Of a stretch of DNA of 64,000 nucleotides, positions 18,595 through 27,336 are shown one piece after another. The stretch comes from Pseudomonas sp. P8_241 (GTDB lineage: Bacteria; Pseudomonadota; Gammaproteobacteria; Pseudomonadales; Pseudomonadaceae): the NCBI RefSeq assembly GCF_034008315.1, contig NZ_CP125377.1, positions 744,001 through 808,000 on the forward strand, written 5' to 3'. The notes under the pieces were generated by a model, which had not been told where the DNA came from, made no database searches, and saw only the letters and a program-made list of their open reading frames with translations. The position numbers and the translations under genes were made by a program. How positions within the stretch are numbered: the first letter of the stretch is position 1; every line of letters begins with the position of its first letter.

Positions 18595-19227
18595 CTACTC
18601 AGTGCTGCCGAGCCCTTGCCAGTGCTTCAGGCCGATAAAGATGAAGCGCAGTTGCTGGGTGATTTTCGCCTGGGGCGTCAGATGTTCAGGCAGCGCTTCG
18701 GCCGGTGGATCAATGATGTCCGGCAGGGTGGCGAACACACTCTTGACGATCAGGTCGGCCATGACGTTCAGGCCGGCGATGTCCAGGTGTTGCAGTTTCG
18801 GCATCAGCGACAAATCGGCGGCCAGGTCCGAGCTGATGTCTTCGCGCAAACGGCCAATCGCCTTGCGCACCGGCAACGAGCCGCCGTACTGCTCACGGGC
18901 GAGAAACAGGAACTGCGAACGGTTGGCGCTGACCACGTCGAGAAAGATCCGCACCGAAGCATCGATGATGCCGCCCATCACGAACTCGTTGTGGCGAACC
19001 AGGCGAATGGTTTCGCGAAAGGTCTGACCGACTTCGCTGACCAATACCAGGCCCAGCTCATCCATGTCGGCGAAATGCCGGTAGAAACCGGTGGGCACGA
19101 TGCCGGCGGTTTTCGCCACTTCGCGCAGGCTCAGGCTGCCGAATCCTCGGCCGCCATCCATCAAGCGCCGGGCAGCGTCCATCAGGGCGTTACGGGTCTG
19201 TTGTTTCTGTTCGGCGCGGGGCAGCAT
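18595..19227 (-). CDS. desT: TetR-family fatty-acid desaturation regulator DesT
   Basis: 210 residues. The N-terminal TetR helix-turn-helix (SLREVAKTAGIVPTGFYRHFADMDELG, about residues 38-64) and the C-terminal domain align by eye with E. coli FabR and P. aeruginosa DesT, which sense the saturated/unsaturated acyl-CoA balance and repress desaturase genes. DesT lies beside ureEFG in P. aeruginosa (from memory), matching here. The desCB desaturase genes it controls there are not next to it in this window. ATG 19227 is chosen as it gives the FabR/DesT-like N-terminus. Confidence 0.82.
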   Translation of the reverse strand: MLPRAEQKQQTRNALMDAARRLMDGGRGFGSLSLREVAKTAGIVPTGFYRHFADMDELGLVLVSEVGQTFRETIRLVRHNEFVMGGIIDASVRIFLDVVSANRSQFLFLAREQYGGSLPVRKAIGRLREDISSDLAADLSLMPKLQHLDIAGLNVMADLIVKSVFATLPDIIDPPAEALPEHLTPQAKITQQLRFIFIGLKHWQGLGSTE

Positions 19228-19350
19228 CGCAAGGGTGTTTTCTGGACAAGGACAGCGGCGCACTCTAGCAAATCGGCTTTACTGGCGTCGAACGACTATC
19301 GAAGGGATCACGCGGGGAAGTGCTGCTATCAACTGAACCGCCAAAAAGTC

Positions 19351-19381
19351 AAAAGCCCAATCCGTTGATTGGGCTTTTTTT
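19351..19381. terminator. Terminator after the repeat-protein gene
   Basis: AAAAGCCCAATC-CGTT-GATTGGGCTTTT is a perfect 12-bp stem with a 4-nt loop and U-tracts on both sides. It lies just past the end of the minus-strand repeat-protein gene. Confidence 0.88.
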
Positions 19382-19398
19382 CTGAGCGGCCATGGGGC

Positions 19399-19869
19399 TT
19401 AGCTCAGAGCGCTGTTGCGTTCGATCACACGATCACCACCGCCTTCAGCGAGCGTTTGACCTTGTGGGGTACGGTCGGATCCATCAGCAGCCAGAGTCTG
19501 GCCCTGTGGCGTGCGGTCCGAGCCGTCAGCAGCCAGGGTCTGGCCTTGTGGCGTGCGGTCCGAGCCGTCAGCAGCCAGAGTCTGGCCCTGTGGCGTGCGG
19601 TCCGAGCCGTCAGCAGCCAGAGTCTGGCCCTGTGGCGTGCGGTCCGAGCCGTCAGCAGCCAGGGTCTGGCCTTGTGGCGTGCGGTCCGAGCCATCAGCAG
19701 CCAGGGTCTGGCCTTGTGGAGTACGGTCAGAACCATCGGCAGCCACGGTTTGGCTGAACACCGAGTGACTGGCTTTTACTTGTGGGGTTGCCTGTTCAGC
19801 GGCAGGCAGAGCGAAGGCGGTGCCGGCCAGCATCGAGAGGGTAAGGCTAAGAAATATTTGGCGTTTCAT
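19399..19869 (-). CDS. Secreted protein of seven tandem 14-residue repeats
   Basis: 156 residues: a signal peptide (MKRQIFLSLTLSMLAGTAFA) and a short linker, then seven copies of the unit AADGSDRTPQGQTL (about residues 42-140) and a degenerate eighth ending in DRVIERNSALS. The repeats are acidic/polar, with no cysteine or membrane segment, so the mature protein is probably flexible and periplasmic or secreted. Function unknown; similar short Pseudomonas proteins sometimes carry weak automatic names that I would not rely on. It has its own terminator. GAGCACAA precedes the ATG at 19869. Confidence 0.75.
   Translation of the reverse strand: MKRQIFLSLTLSMLAGTAFALPAAEQATPQVKASHSVFSQTVAADGSDRTPQGQTLAADGSDRTPQGQTLAADGSDRTPQGQTLAADGSDRTPQGQTLAADGSDRTPQGQTLAADGSDRTPQGQTLAADGSDRTPQGQTLAEGGGDRVIERNSALS
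19455..19750. repeat. Tandem 42-bp repeat array inside a gene
   Basis: Seven near-identical 42-bp units, reading GTGTGGCGTGCGGTCCGAGC-like cores on the plus strand. Units differ at a few silent positions (CCTTGTGG/CCCTGTGG, GTCAGCAGC/ATCAGCAGC), and the outer copies are the most diverged. The period is a multiple of three, so copy-number change keeps the frame. Confidence 0.9.
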
Positions 19870-20255
19870 GATTGTTGTGCTCCTTGGGAGTGCTGGAAAG
19901 TGGGTACGAGGGCAATGCTACTCTCGATAAGTCGATATAAAAGTTCATAAACGCAATGGTAATAATCAACAGAATTGATTGTTCTGCGCAGTGGCTCTAG
20001 ACCGGGCATTTCCGGGAGTTGGTTTGGCGCTGGTATGGGTATCTTCAACCCGTGCATGACGCGCAAAAGTGCGCGGCCGTAACGCTAAATGACTGATGAG
20101 TCGGTATCGGACTGGTGTGTTTCGGTAAAATTGGTCTTTCGATTAAACCTGCGTAGCTTTTTTCAGTCGTAGAGTTCATGGCAGGCCGCTTCCGGCTTAC
20201 CGTTTCAAATGTGCGTCGCAGTCCGGGCGCTCAGTCGTATCAGGAGTCCTGTGCA
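19870..20255. other. Intergenic region, promoters only inferred
   Basis: Separates the divergent repeat-protein and AsmA-like genes. AT-rich near 19910-19990, with an inverted repeat AATCAA-N5-TTGATT around 19966-19982. No credible gene was found; the short open frames here lack ribosome binding sites. Confidence 0.4.
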
Positions 20256-22331
20256 ATGACGCGCACCCGTAAAATTCTCGCCTGGACCTTCGCCAGCCTC
20301 GTAGTCCTGCTGGCGGTATTGGTGCTGGTCATCGTGTTCTTTGACTGGAACCGGATCAAACCGCCGCTCAATGCCAAAGTTTCGCAAGAGCTGCACAGGG
20401 CGTTTGCGATCAATGGCGACCTGTCGGTGGTCTGGCAACGCGAGCCCGATGAAGGCGGCTGGCGCGCTTGGGTACCTTGGCCACATGTGGTCGCGCAAGA
20501 CCTGAGCCTGGGCAACCCGGACTGGTCCAAGGCGCCGCAAATGGTCACCCTCAAACGCGTCGAATTGCGCATTTCGCCCTTGGCGTTGCTGGCGCAGCGG
20601 GTGGTGATTCCGCGCATTGACCTCACCGAGCCGAATGCCGACCTGCAACGCCTGGCCGATGGACGCGCCAACTGGATATTCAAGTTCGATCCCAAGGACC
20701 CGAATGCCGAACCGTCGAGTTGGGTGGTGGATATCGGTGCGATCGGTTTCGACAAGGGCCACGTCACCCTCGACGACCAGAACCTCAAGACCCGACTCGA
20801 CGTGCTAATCGATCCCTTGGGCAAACCGATTCCGTTCAGCGACATCGTCGGCGACAAGGAGACGAAGACCGCTCAGGCGCAAGGCACGACCCCGCAGGAC
20901 TACGCCTTCGGCCTCAAGGTCAACGGCCAGTACCACGGCGAGAAACTCTCGGGCCAGGGTAAGATCGGTGGGTTGCTGGCCCTGCAGGATTCAACCCGGC
21001 CGTTTCCGCTTCAGGCCCAGGTGAAGGTAGCTGACTCAAGCATTGAGTTGGTCGGCACCCTGACCGATCCGATGAATCTCGGCGCCCTGAATCTGCGCTT
21101 GAAACTGGCCGGTACCAGCCTGGGCAATCTTTATCCGTTGACCGGCATCACCTTGCCGGACACACCACCGTATGCCACCGACGGCCACTTGATTGCAAAA
21201 CTTCACGAGCCCGGTGGCGCGGTGTTTCGCTATGAAGACTTCAACGGCAAGATCGGTGGCAGTGATATTCACGGAAATCTGAGCTACGTCGCCAGCAAGC
21301 CCCGGCCGAAGCTCAGCGGTGCGCTGCTGTCCAACCAACTGTTGTTTGCCGATCTCGGCCCGCTGATCGGTGCCGACTCCAATGCCAAGCAAAAAGCCCG
21401 TGGCGGTGACAGCAAGCAACCGGCCGACAAAGCGTTGCCGGTCGAAGAGTTCAAGACCGATCGCTGGCGCGATATGGACGCCGATGTCGAGTTCACCGGC
21501 AAGCGCATCGTTCACAGCGAAAAACTTCCGTTCAACGATCTCTACACGCACCTGGTGCTCACCGACGGCGTGCTCAGCCTTGAGCCGCTGCGCTTCGGCG
21601 TGGCGGGCGGGAATCTGGATGCGCAGATTCGTTTGAATGGCCATACCGACCCGCTGGAAGGCCGGGCAAAACTGACGGCGCGCGGCTTCAAGCTCAAACA
21701 ACTGTTCCCGACCTTTGAACCAATGAAAACCAGCTTCGGCGAGCTCAACGGCGATGCCGACATTACCGGGCGTGGCAACTCGGTCGCCAAACTGCTGGGA
21801 AGTGCCAACGGTAACCTGAAAATGCTGATCAACGACGGCGCCATCAGTCGCGAGCTGATGGAGCTGGCGGGGTTGAACGTCGGTAATTATGTGGTCGGCA
21901 AGATCTTTGGCGACAAGGAAGTGAAGATCAACTGCGCGGCCGCCGATTTCGGCATCCAGTCAGGTTTGGCGACCACGCGCCTGTTCGTCTTCGACACCGA
22001 AAACGCCATCGTCTACGTCGACGGCACGGCGAACATGGCGACGGAGCAACTGGACTTGACCATCACCCCGGAATCCAAGGGCTGGCGCTTGATTTCCTTG
22101 CGGTCACCACTGTATGTGCGCGGCAAGTTCATCAAGCCTGATGCCGGGGTCAAAGCCGTGCCGTTGATGTTGCGCGGCGCGGGAATGGTTGCGTTGGGCG
22201 TAATCGCCGCACCGGCGGCGGGCTTGCTGGCGCTGGTGGCGCCGAGCGGCGGTGAGCCGAATCAGTGCGCGCCATTGCTCGAGCAAATGAAGGCTGGCAA
22301 GGCGCCTGTCACGGTCAAGCCAGGTAAATAG
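20256..22331 (+). CDS. AsmA family protein
   Basis: 691 residues with one N-terminal membrane anchor (about residues 7-28) and a long periplasmic part rich in beta strands, of the AsmA/bridge-like lipid transfer superfamily linked to outer-membrane lipid homeostasis. The N-terminal AsmA segment and the C-terminal NGDADITGRGNSVAKLLGSANGN...-type AsmA_2 region (from about residue 500) are recognisable. ATG 20256 with CAGGAG upstream is chosen; earlier in-frame codons encode a non-hydrophobic tail before the anchor. The specific role is unknown. Confidence 0.85.
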   Translation: MTRTRKILAWTFASLVVLLAVLVLVIVFFDWNRIKPPLNAKVSQELHRAFAINGDLSVVWQREPDEGGWRAWVPWPHVVAQDLSLGNPDWSKAPQMVTLKRVELRISPLALLAQRVVIPRIDLTEPNADLQRLADGRANWIFKFDPKDPNAEPSSWVVDIGAIGFDKGHVTLDDQNLKTRLDVLIDPLGKPIPFSDIVGDKETKTAQAQGTTPQDYAFGLKVNGQYHGEKLSGQGKIGGLLALQDSTRPFPLQAQVKVADSSIELVGTLTDPMNLGALNLRLKLAGTSLGNLYPLTGITLPDTPPYATDGHLIAKLHEPGGAVFRYEDFNGKIGGSDIHGNLSYVASKPRPKLSGALLSNQLLFADLGPLIGADSNAKQKARGGDSKQPADKALPVEEFKTDRWRDMDADVEFTGKRIVHSEKLPFNDLYTHLVLTDGVLSLEPLRFGVAGGNLDAQIRLNGHTDPLEGRAKLTARGFKLKQLFPTFEPMKTSFGELNGDADITGRGNSVAKLLGSANGNLKMLINDGAISRELMELAGLNVGNYVVGKIFGDKEVKINCAAADFGIQSGLATTRLFVFDTENAIVYVDGTANMATEQLDLTITPESKGWRLISLRSPLYVRGKFIKPDAGVKAVPLMLRGAGMVALGVIAAPAAGLLALVAPSGGEPNQCAPLLEQMKAGKAPVTVKPGK

Positions 22332-22345
22332 GTGCTAGCGCGAAC

Positions 22346-22400
22346 CATCGCGAGCAAGCCCGTTCCAGCAATACCGGTGGAGCGAGCCTGCTCGCGATGG
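22346..22400. repeat. Inverted REP pair, partly degenerate
   Basis: CATCGCGAGCAAGCCCGTTCC and GGAGCGAGCCTGCTCGCGATGG, about 12 bp apart, between the convergent asmA-like gene and the LysR gene. Confidence 0.75.
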
Positions 22401-22423
22401 CGGACTGGCAGGCGCAACCGTTT

Positions 22424-23329
22424 TCACGTCGTTAGAGCATGTCCCGACGCCAACGCCTCTTCACGTAACCACGCAAAAAACGCCCGCACCGGCGGGTGCC
22501 GTTCGCGTCCCGGTACGCACAAGGCGCTGTAACCGGCGCCATCGACCTGAACATCACTCCGATAGCCCAGCAACAATCCGCTGGCCACACTTTCGGACAC
22601 CAGAATATTGCTCGCCAGCACCAGCCCTTGACCGGCAATCGCTGCTTGCAGGGCGTAATGCTCTTCGTCGTACTCGCGCACTGCGGGCTGGCCGGTCAGC
22701 CAGGTTTCGCCGGACCGAGCGCACCAGGCCTCCCAGCCGTGGGCATAGAGTTTCGAATTGTGCCAACGCACGCTGATCAATGACGGCAGGCGATGGGACG
22801 CGAGGGCGACCTGTTCTGGCGAGCCGTACACGCCGAAGGACTCATCGAACAGGCACAGGCCATACAGGTTCGGGTAATCGTCGAGGCTGTAGCGCAGCAC
22901 CAGATCGACGCTGGCGTCCTGGTGCAGATCGATAACTTCGCAGTGGGTGTCCAGGCGGATGTTGATGTTCGGGTGCCGTGCATAAAAACGCCCCAACCGT
23001 GGTACCAGCCAAAGGGCGGCGAAGGCGGCCGTGGTGGAGATCGTCAGATTCGTGCCACTGCGTTGCGGGCGCAGGGTGTCGACGCTTTGCGCCACGTCGA
23101 GAAAGGCGCCGTGCAGGCTGTGGAAAAGTCGTTCTCCGCAGTCGGTCAGGCGTACCTGGCGGGGCAGGCGTTCGAACAGTTGCACGCCGAGCCAGGTTTC
23201 CAGAGAGCGGATTTGGTGGGATACCGCTGTCGGCGTCACTGACAGCTCTTCAGCGGCGGCCTTGAAACTCAGCAGGCGTGAGGCGGACTCGAAGGCGCGC
23301 AGGGCGGTCAACGGCAGCGAAGCAAACAT
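22424..23329 (-). CDS. LysR-family regulator (GcvA type)
   Basis: 301 residues from ATG 23329, with an N-terminal winged helix-turn-helix (LSFKAAAEELSVTPTAVSHQIRSLE) and a GcvA-like effector domain. ATG 23329 is preferred over 23341 because the GGAG that would serve it lies at 23336-23339, inside the longer version. It is divergent from the azoreductase-SMR pair across about 120 bp and probably controls it. Effector unknown. Confidence 0.82.
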   Translation of the reverse strand: MFASLPLTALRAFESASRLLSFKAAAEELSVTPTAVSHQIRSLETWLGVQLFERLPRQVRLTDCGERLFHSLHGAFLDVAQSVDTLRPQRSGTNLTISTTAAFAALWLVPRLGRFYARHPNINIRLDTHCEVIDLHQDASVDLVLRYSLDDYPNLYGLCLFDESFGVYGSPEQVALASHRLPSLISVRWHNSKLYAHGWEAWCARSGETWLTGQPAVREYDEEHYALQAAIAGQGLVLASNILVSESVASGLLLGYRSDVQVDGAGYSALCVPGRERHPPVRAFFAWLREEALASGHALTT

Positions 23330-23450
23330 GCGAATCTCCATGGATGAAACAAATTCACCCTGACTGATTTTTGCTCATTTGAAGCGGGGCAGCTGCGAGC
23401 TTCAAGCTGCAAGCCACAAGCCGTTTGAGTTTAGTCCTGAGGAGGTTCAG
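23330..23450. promoter_or_regulatory. Divergent region between LysR gene and azoR
   Basis: Must contain both promoters. An imperfect direct repeat, GCTGCGAGCTTCAAGCTGCAAGCCACAAGC, lies at 23390-23420, and GAGGAGG serves azoR. No single operator stands out. Confidence 0.35.
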
Positions 23451-24089
23451 ATGAGTAGAATTCTTGCTGTGCATGCCAGTCCACGGGGTGAGCGTTCGCA
23501 TTCGCGGCGTCTGGCGGAAGGCTTTTTATCCGCGTGGCAAGCCCGGTATCCCGACGCGAAACTGACCCGCCGCGAAGTGGGCCGGGTGTTGATTGCGCCG
23601 GTCAACGAAGCGTTCGTGGCCGCCGCCTTTTATCCCGAACCCGATGCGCGACCGTTGACGATGCAGGCCGACCTGGCGCTCAGCGACCAGCTTGTCAGCG
23701 AACTGCTCGGTCACGACTTGCTGGTGATTTCCACACCGATGCACAATTTCAGCGTGCCCAGCGGCCTCAAGGCCTGGATCGACCAGATTGTGCGGGTCGG
23801 GCTGACGTTCAATCACACCCTCGACAATGGCGTGGCCCAGTATCAACCGTTGGTGCAAGGCAAAAAGGCACTGATCATCACCAGTCGTGGCGGTTTCGGT
23901 TTCGGTCCGGGCGGTGAGCTGGAAGCCTTGAATCATGCCGATACGTTGTTGCGCACTGTGCTCGGGTTCATTGGCATCACCGATGTCACGGTGGTTGCTG
24001 TCGAGGGCGAGGAGTCCGCCGAACGCACCTTCGAAATCTCTGCGGCCGAAGCCGAGCAGCGCCTGCTGGCGCTAGCCAGGGAGTTCTAG
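23451..24089 (+). CDS. azoR: FMN-dependent NADH-azoreductase/quinone reductase
   Basis: Flavodoxin-like two-electron reductase of azo dyes and quinones, 212 residues. The FMN phosphate site [15 protein letters not shown] (about residues 7-21), the family motif [20 protein letters not shown] (about 98-117) and the SRGG loop (about 146) are visible. ATG 23451 has GAGGAGG 7 nt upstream. The next gene starts directly after its stop, so azoreductase and small multidrug exporter are one unit, possibly an electrophile/xenobiotic response. Confidence 0.87.
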   Translation: MSRILAVHASPRGERSHSRRLAEGFLSAWQARYPDAKLTRREVGRVLIAPVNEAFVAAAFYPEPDARPLTMQADLALSDQLVSELLGHDLLVISTPMHNFSVPSGLKAWIDQIVRVGLTFNHTLDNGVAQYQPLVQGKKALIITSRGGFGFGPGGELEALNHADTLLRTVLGFIGITDVTVVAVEGEESAERTFEISAAEAEQRLLALAREF

Positions 24090-24395
24090 ATGGCCTGGCT
24101 GTTTCTGCTGGTCGCCGCCGGGTTTGAAGTCACCTTCGCCATGGGCATGAAGTACGCCGAAGGCTTCACCCGGCTCTGGCCTTCGCTGATCACCGTGCTA
24201 GCGGCCGTGGGCGGGATCTACTTCCTGACCCTGGCCATGCGCGAATTGCCAGTGAGCATCGCTTACCCGATCTGGACTGCCATCGGTTCGCTAGGCACGG
24301 TGTTTCTCGGTTTCGCGCTGCTGGGTGAAAGCCTGACGGCGGTCAAACTGGTGTCGGTCGGGCTGATCGTGGCTGGCGTGGTGGGGCTGAAGTAG
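24090..24395 (+). CDS. Small multidrug resistance (SMR) family exporter, SugE/Gdx-like
   Basis: 101 residues with four membrane helices, typical SMR length. The essential Glu13 of helix 1 (GFEVTFAMGMKYAEGFTRLWP) is present. The GMKY...GF-RLWPS pattern is nearer the SugE/Gdx guanidinium exporters than EmrE, though the substrate is not certain. It begins directly after the azoR stop without a gap. No second SMR partner gene is adjacent, so it is likely a homodimer. Confidence 0.85.
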   Translation: MAWLFLLVAAGFEVTFAMGMKYAEGFTRLWPSLITVLAAVGGIYFLTLAMRELPVSIAYPIWTAIGSLGTVFLGFALLGESLTAVKLVSVGLIVAGVVGLK

Positions 24396-24503
24396 GGCGG
24401 ATGTCATAGACTGGTCGTCGAGTTGTCATCTTCGCTGTTGATGCTTGGCGGATGTCTTGCATCCTGCCTGGCGTCATCTCACCGATCACAAGGATGTCCG
24501 CCC

Positions 24504-25394
24504 ATGTCGCAAGGTTCTGCTCCGCGTTATCCGTTGGTGCTGGTCCCGGGAATGCTCGGGTTTATCCGTCTGGTGCTGTATCCGTACTGGTACGGGATCG
24601 TCGAGGCGTTGCGCCGTGGTGGTGCGGTGGTGTTCGCGGTGCAGGTTTCGCCGCTCAACTCCAGCGAAGTGCGCGGTGAGCAACTGTTGGCGCGAATCGA
24701 AGAGATTCTGCGGGAAACCGGCGCCGCAAAGGTCAACCTGATCGGCCACAGCCAAGGCTCGCTGACCGCCCGTTATGCAGCGGCCAGGCGTCCGGACCTG
24801 GTCGCCTCGGTCACCTCGGTGGCGGGGCCGAATCACGGCTCTGAACTCGCCGATTACCTGCACCGACACTATCCCCATGACAGCGTCAGCGGCCGGTTGC
24901 TGACCCTTCTATTGCACATGGTCAATGCGTTGATGTGCCTGCTGGAAACCGGCTATCGCGGGCCGAAGCTGCCGGTGGATATCCATGCCTCCCATCATTC
25001 CCTCACTACCGAGGGCGTGGCGCTGTTCAATCAACGTTATCCGCAGGGCCTGCCCGAAACCTGGGGTGGACACGGGCCGGAGGAGGTTGCTGGCGTGCGC
25101 TATTACTCCTGGTCCGGCACCCTGCAGCCGGGCATTACCGATCGTGGACGCAATCTGCTGGATGGGACCAATCGCAGTTGCCGGCTGTTCGCCAAAACCT
25201 TCGTACGTGAAGCCGGGCATTGTGACGGCATGGTGGGGCGATATAGCTCGCATCTGGGAACGGTGATTGGCGATGAGTATCCGCTGGATCACTTCGACAT
25301 CGTCAACCAGTCGCTGGGGCTGGTGGGGAAGGGGGCGGAGCCGGTTCGGTTGTTTGTCGAGCATGCGGCGCGGCTGAATGCGGCGGGTCTGTAA
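24504..25394 (+). CDS. Triacylglycerol lipase, family I.1-like
   Basis: An alpha/beta hydrolase of 296 residues close to Pseudomonas true lipases (P. fragi type). The nucleophile elbow GHSQG has Ser83; VASVTSVAGPNHGSELADYL (about residues 95-114) and the AGHCDGMVGRYSSHLG stretch with the catalytic His are present. No convincing signal peptide precedes the ORF from ATG 24504, and no lipase foldase gene is adjacent. An upstream in-frame start at 24423 would add a Cys-rich tail without a ribosome binding site. Secretion route therefore unclear. Confidence 0.8.
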   Translation: MSQGSAPRYPLVLVPGMLGFIRLVLYPYWYGIVEALRRGGAVVFAVQVSPLNSSEVRGEQLLARIEEILRETGAAKVNLIGHSQGSLTARYAAARRPDLVASVTSVAGPNHGSELADYLHRHYPHDSVSGRLLTLLLHMVNALMCLLETGYRGPKLPVDIHASHHSLTTEGVALFNQRYPQGLPETWGGHGPEEVAGVRYYSWSGTLQPGITDRGRNLLDGTNRSCRLFAKTFVREAGHCDGMVGRYSSHLGTVIGDEYPLDHFDIVNQSLGLVGKGAEPVRLFVEHAARLNAAGL

Positions 25395-25410
25395 GGTCAA
25401 GAGATCGTCC

Positions 25411-25489
25411 GATCGCGGCCCGAGCCTTCGGCAGCGCCTACATTTGGCGCGTATTTACAGGTAGGAGTTGGCGAAGGCTGCGATCTTTT
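25411..25489. repeat. Degenerate inverted REP pair
   Basis: GATCGCGGCCCGAGCCTTCGGCAGCGCCTAC and GTAGGAGTTGGCGAAGGCTGCGATCTTTTT, diverged copies of the GCTGCGATC-type REP, between the convergent lipase and transporter genes. Confidence 0.7.
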
Positions 25490-25493
25490 TTGC

Positions 25494-26381
25494 TCAGGCA
25501 ACGCTAGTCTTGCGGCTCAATACGGTCGTCCAGCGCTCGGAAACAATCACCCCACCCAACGTCAACACCCCGCCCACCAAGTGATACATCGCCAATTGCT
25601 CATGCAGCACCACCGCCGCAATCAGCGCGGTGATCACCGGCAGCAAATTGAAGAACATCACGGTGCGACTCGGTCCCAAACGCACTACGGCCTGCATCCA
25701 CGCCAATGGCGCGACCATCGAAGCCAACAGACAGGCGTAAAGCACCAGCGGAATATTCTGCAAGGTCGGGCCGACTTTCTCCGAGGCGAGAAACAACGGG
25801 AACAGCACCACCACGGCCACCAACACCTGCAAATACAACAACACCAGTGGCGGCAGTTTCAGCTGCCATTTTTTCAGCAGGGTGCTGTAGACCGCGTAGG
25901 CCAGGGTCGCGACCAACATCATCGCATCGCCCAGGTTTACGCCGTGTTCCAGCAGCGTGCCGAGGCTGCCGGATGACACCACCACCAGAACGCCGGCGAG
26001 CGACAGCACTGCACCGGCCAAGGCGCCGAAGGTCAGGCGCTGGCCGAGGCTGATGATCGCCATGGCCAACGACATCAACGGCATCAGCGACAGGATGATG
26101 CCCATGTTGGTGGCCGAGGTCAGGGCGGCGGCGAAGTACGCCAGGCTTTGGTAGACCGCCATGCCGAGCACGCCGAGGACAAAGATCTTGCCCAGGTTCG
26201 GGCGGATCTTCGGCCAATGGCTGAGCACCGGTTTGAGCATGAACGGTGTGAACAGCAACCCGGCCAACAGCCAGCGGTAGAAACCGATCTCGGCGGGGAA
26301 AATCGCCCCGGCCGACATTTTGGTGATCACGGTGTTGCCGGCCCAGATAAAAATGGCCAACAGGGGATAAGCGTATTGCAT
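25494..26381 (-). CDS. EamA/DMT-family transporter
   Basis: About 295 residues with ten predicted membrane helices and two EamA repeats (about residues 3-130 and 145-285), the layout of drug/metabolite exporters of the RhaT/YdcZ-like superfamily. ATG 26381 is preferred: an upstream GTG at 26420 adds 13 residues with no visible ribosome binding site. Substrate unknown. Confidence 0.8.
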   Translation of the reverse strand: MQYAYPLLAIFIWAGNTVITKMSAGAIFPAEIGFYRWLLAGLLFTPFMLKPVLSHWPKIRPNLGKIFVLGVLGMAVYQSLAYFAAALTSATNMGIILSLMPLMSLAMAIISLGQRLTFGALAGAVLSLAGVLVVVSSGSLGTLLEHGVNLGDAMMLVATLAYAVYSTLLKKWQLKLPPLVLLYLQVLVAVVVLFPLFLASEKVGPTLQNIPLVLYACLLASMVAPLAWMQAVVRLGPSRTVMFFNLLPVITALIAAVVLHEQLAMYHLVGGVLTLGGVIVSERWTTVLSRKTSVA

Positions 26382-26477
26382 CGCAGAAAACCAGAACGTT
26401 AATGAGGGGCAATTATCCACTGTCTGGATTCAAGCCTATACTTCGAACCTGACAACCCACCCCTGATTCCGGACAGC

Positions 26478-27272
26478 ATGAGCAGTAAACACATCGACCT
26501 GCTGGATTTCAGCGAACTGCCGGCGCCGGTGTACTTCCGTTACGCCGACTTCAACACCCACGAATATGCCGCGCCGCACCGACATCCCTGGGGCACGCTT
26601 GAGTACTCGGCCAATGGGGTCTTGCACATGGAAATCGGCAGCAGCCGTTTCATGTCTCCGCCGCAATACGCCGTGTGGGTGCCGCCCGAAACCGAGCACA
26701 GTTTCTACAGCAATCAGCCAATCAATTACCGCGCTGTCTGTCTCGCGCCGTCGTTGTGTAGTGATCTGCCGCAACAGGCCTGTACCCTGGCCATCAGCGA
26801 TATTCTCAAGGCGATCCTCAAGGACTTCGCCACACGGGATGTGAAGATCCCCGAACAGGCCGCGGACAAGCGTCTGGCCCAAGTGTTGGTCGATCAACTG
26901 CAACAAGCGCCGGTGCATGAGTGCTATCTGCCCTACGCCAGCAGTTCCGGGCTGTTCGCCATCCTGGAAGCGCTACAGGCCGAGCCAGGGGATAATCGAC
27001 CGTTGGCGCAATGGGCGGCGCGCATCCATGTCAGCGAGCGCACCCTGGCGCGACAGTTTGTGCGCGAGCTGGGCATGAGTTTCGGTGAGTGGCGCCAGCG
27101 TCTGCGGTTTCTCGCGGCCATCGAGGCATTGGACAGCCAGCACAGTATTCAGGAAATTGCCTTCGACATGGGCTACAGCACCGGTTCGGCGTTTATCGCC
27201 ATGTTCCAGCGCCAGGCCGGATGCACGCCGGAGCAATATCGCCGCAGCCACCTGGAGAACAGGAAGGTGTAA
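26478..27272 (+). CDS. AraC-family regulator with cupin N-terminus
   Basis: 264 residues. The N-terminal cupin sensor contains HRHPWGTLEYSANGVLHMEIG (about residues 35-55) and WVPPETEHSF. The C-terminal AraC domain carries two helix-turn-helices, HVSERTLARQFVRELGMSF and EIAFDMGYSTGSAFIAMFQRQAG. It is divergent from the EamA gene (about 95 bp), which is its most likely target. Effector unknown. Confidence 0.83.
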   Translation: MSSKHIDLLDFSELPAPVYFRYADFNTHEYAAPHRHPWGTLEYSANGVLHMEIGSSRFMSPPQYAVWVPPETEHSFYSNQPINYRAVCLAPSLCSDLPQQACTLAISDILKAILKDFATRDVKIPEQAADKRLAQVLVDQLQQAPVHECYLPYASSSGLFAILEALQAEPGDNRPLAQWAARIHVSERTLARQFVRELGMSFGEWRQRLRFLAAIEALDSQHSIQEIAFDMGYSTGSAFIAMFQRQAGCTPEQYRRSHLENRKV

Positions 27273-27336
27273 CGGGCGTTGTCTACACTCCAGTGCAAGG
27301 CCGTGCCCTTCGGTGCGGAAAGCAGGAGAAAACTCC

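Noticed and set aside
19455..19750. CRISPR-like regular repeats
   Set aside because: The 42-bp units are directly adjacent with no unique spacers, stay in frame with a signal-peptide protein, and no cas genes are present.
19866..20066. 66-codon frame upstream of the repeat gene
   Set aside because: No ribosome binding site, and it overlaps the likely promoter of the repeat gene.
27085..27336. N-terminal extension of the PsiF protein into the AraC gene
   Set aside because: The frame is open but overlaps AraC out of frame; ATG 27337 has a good ribosome binding site and starts a signal peptide.
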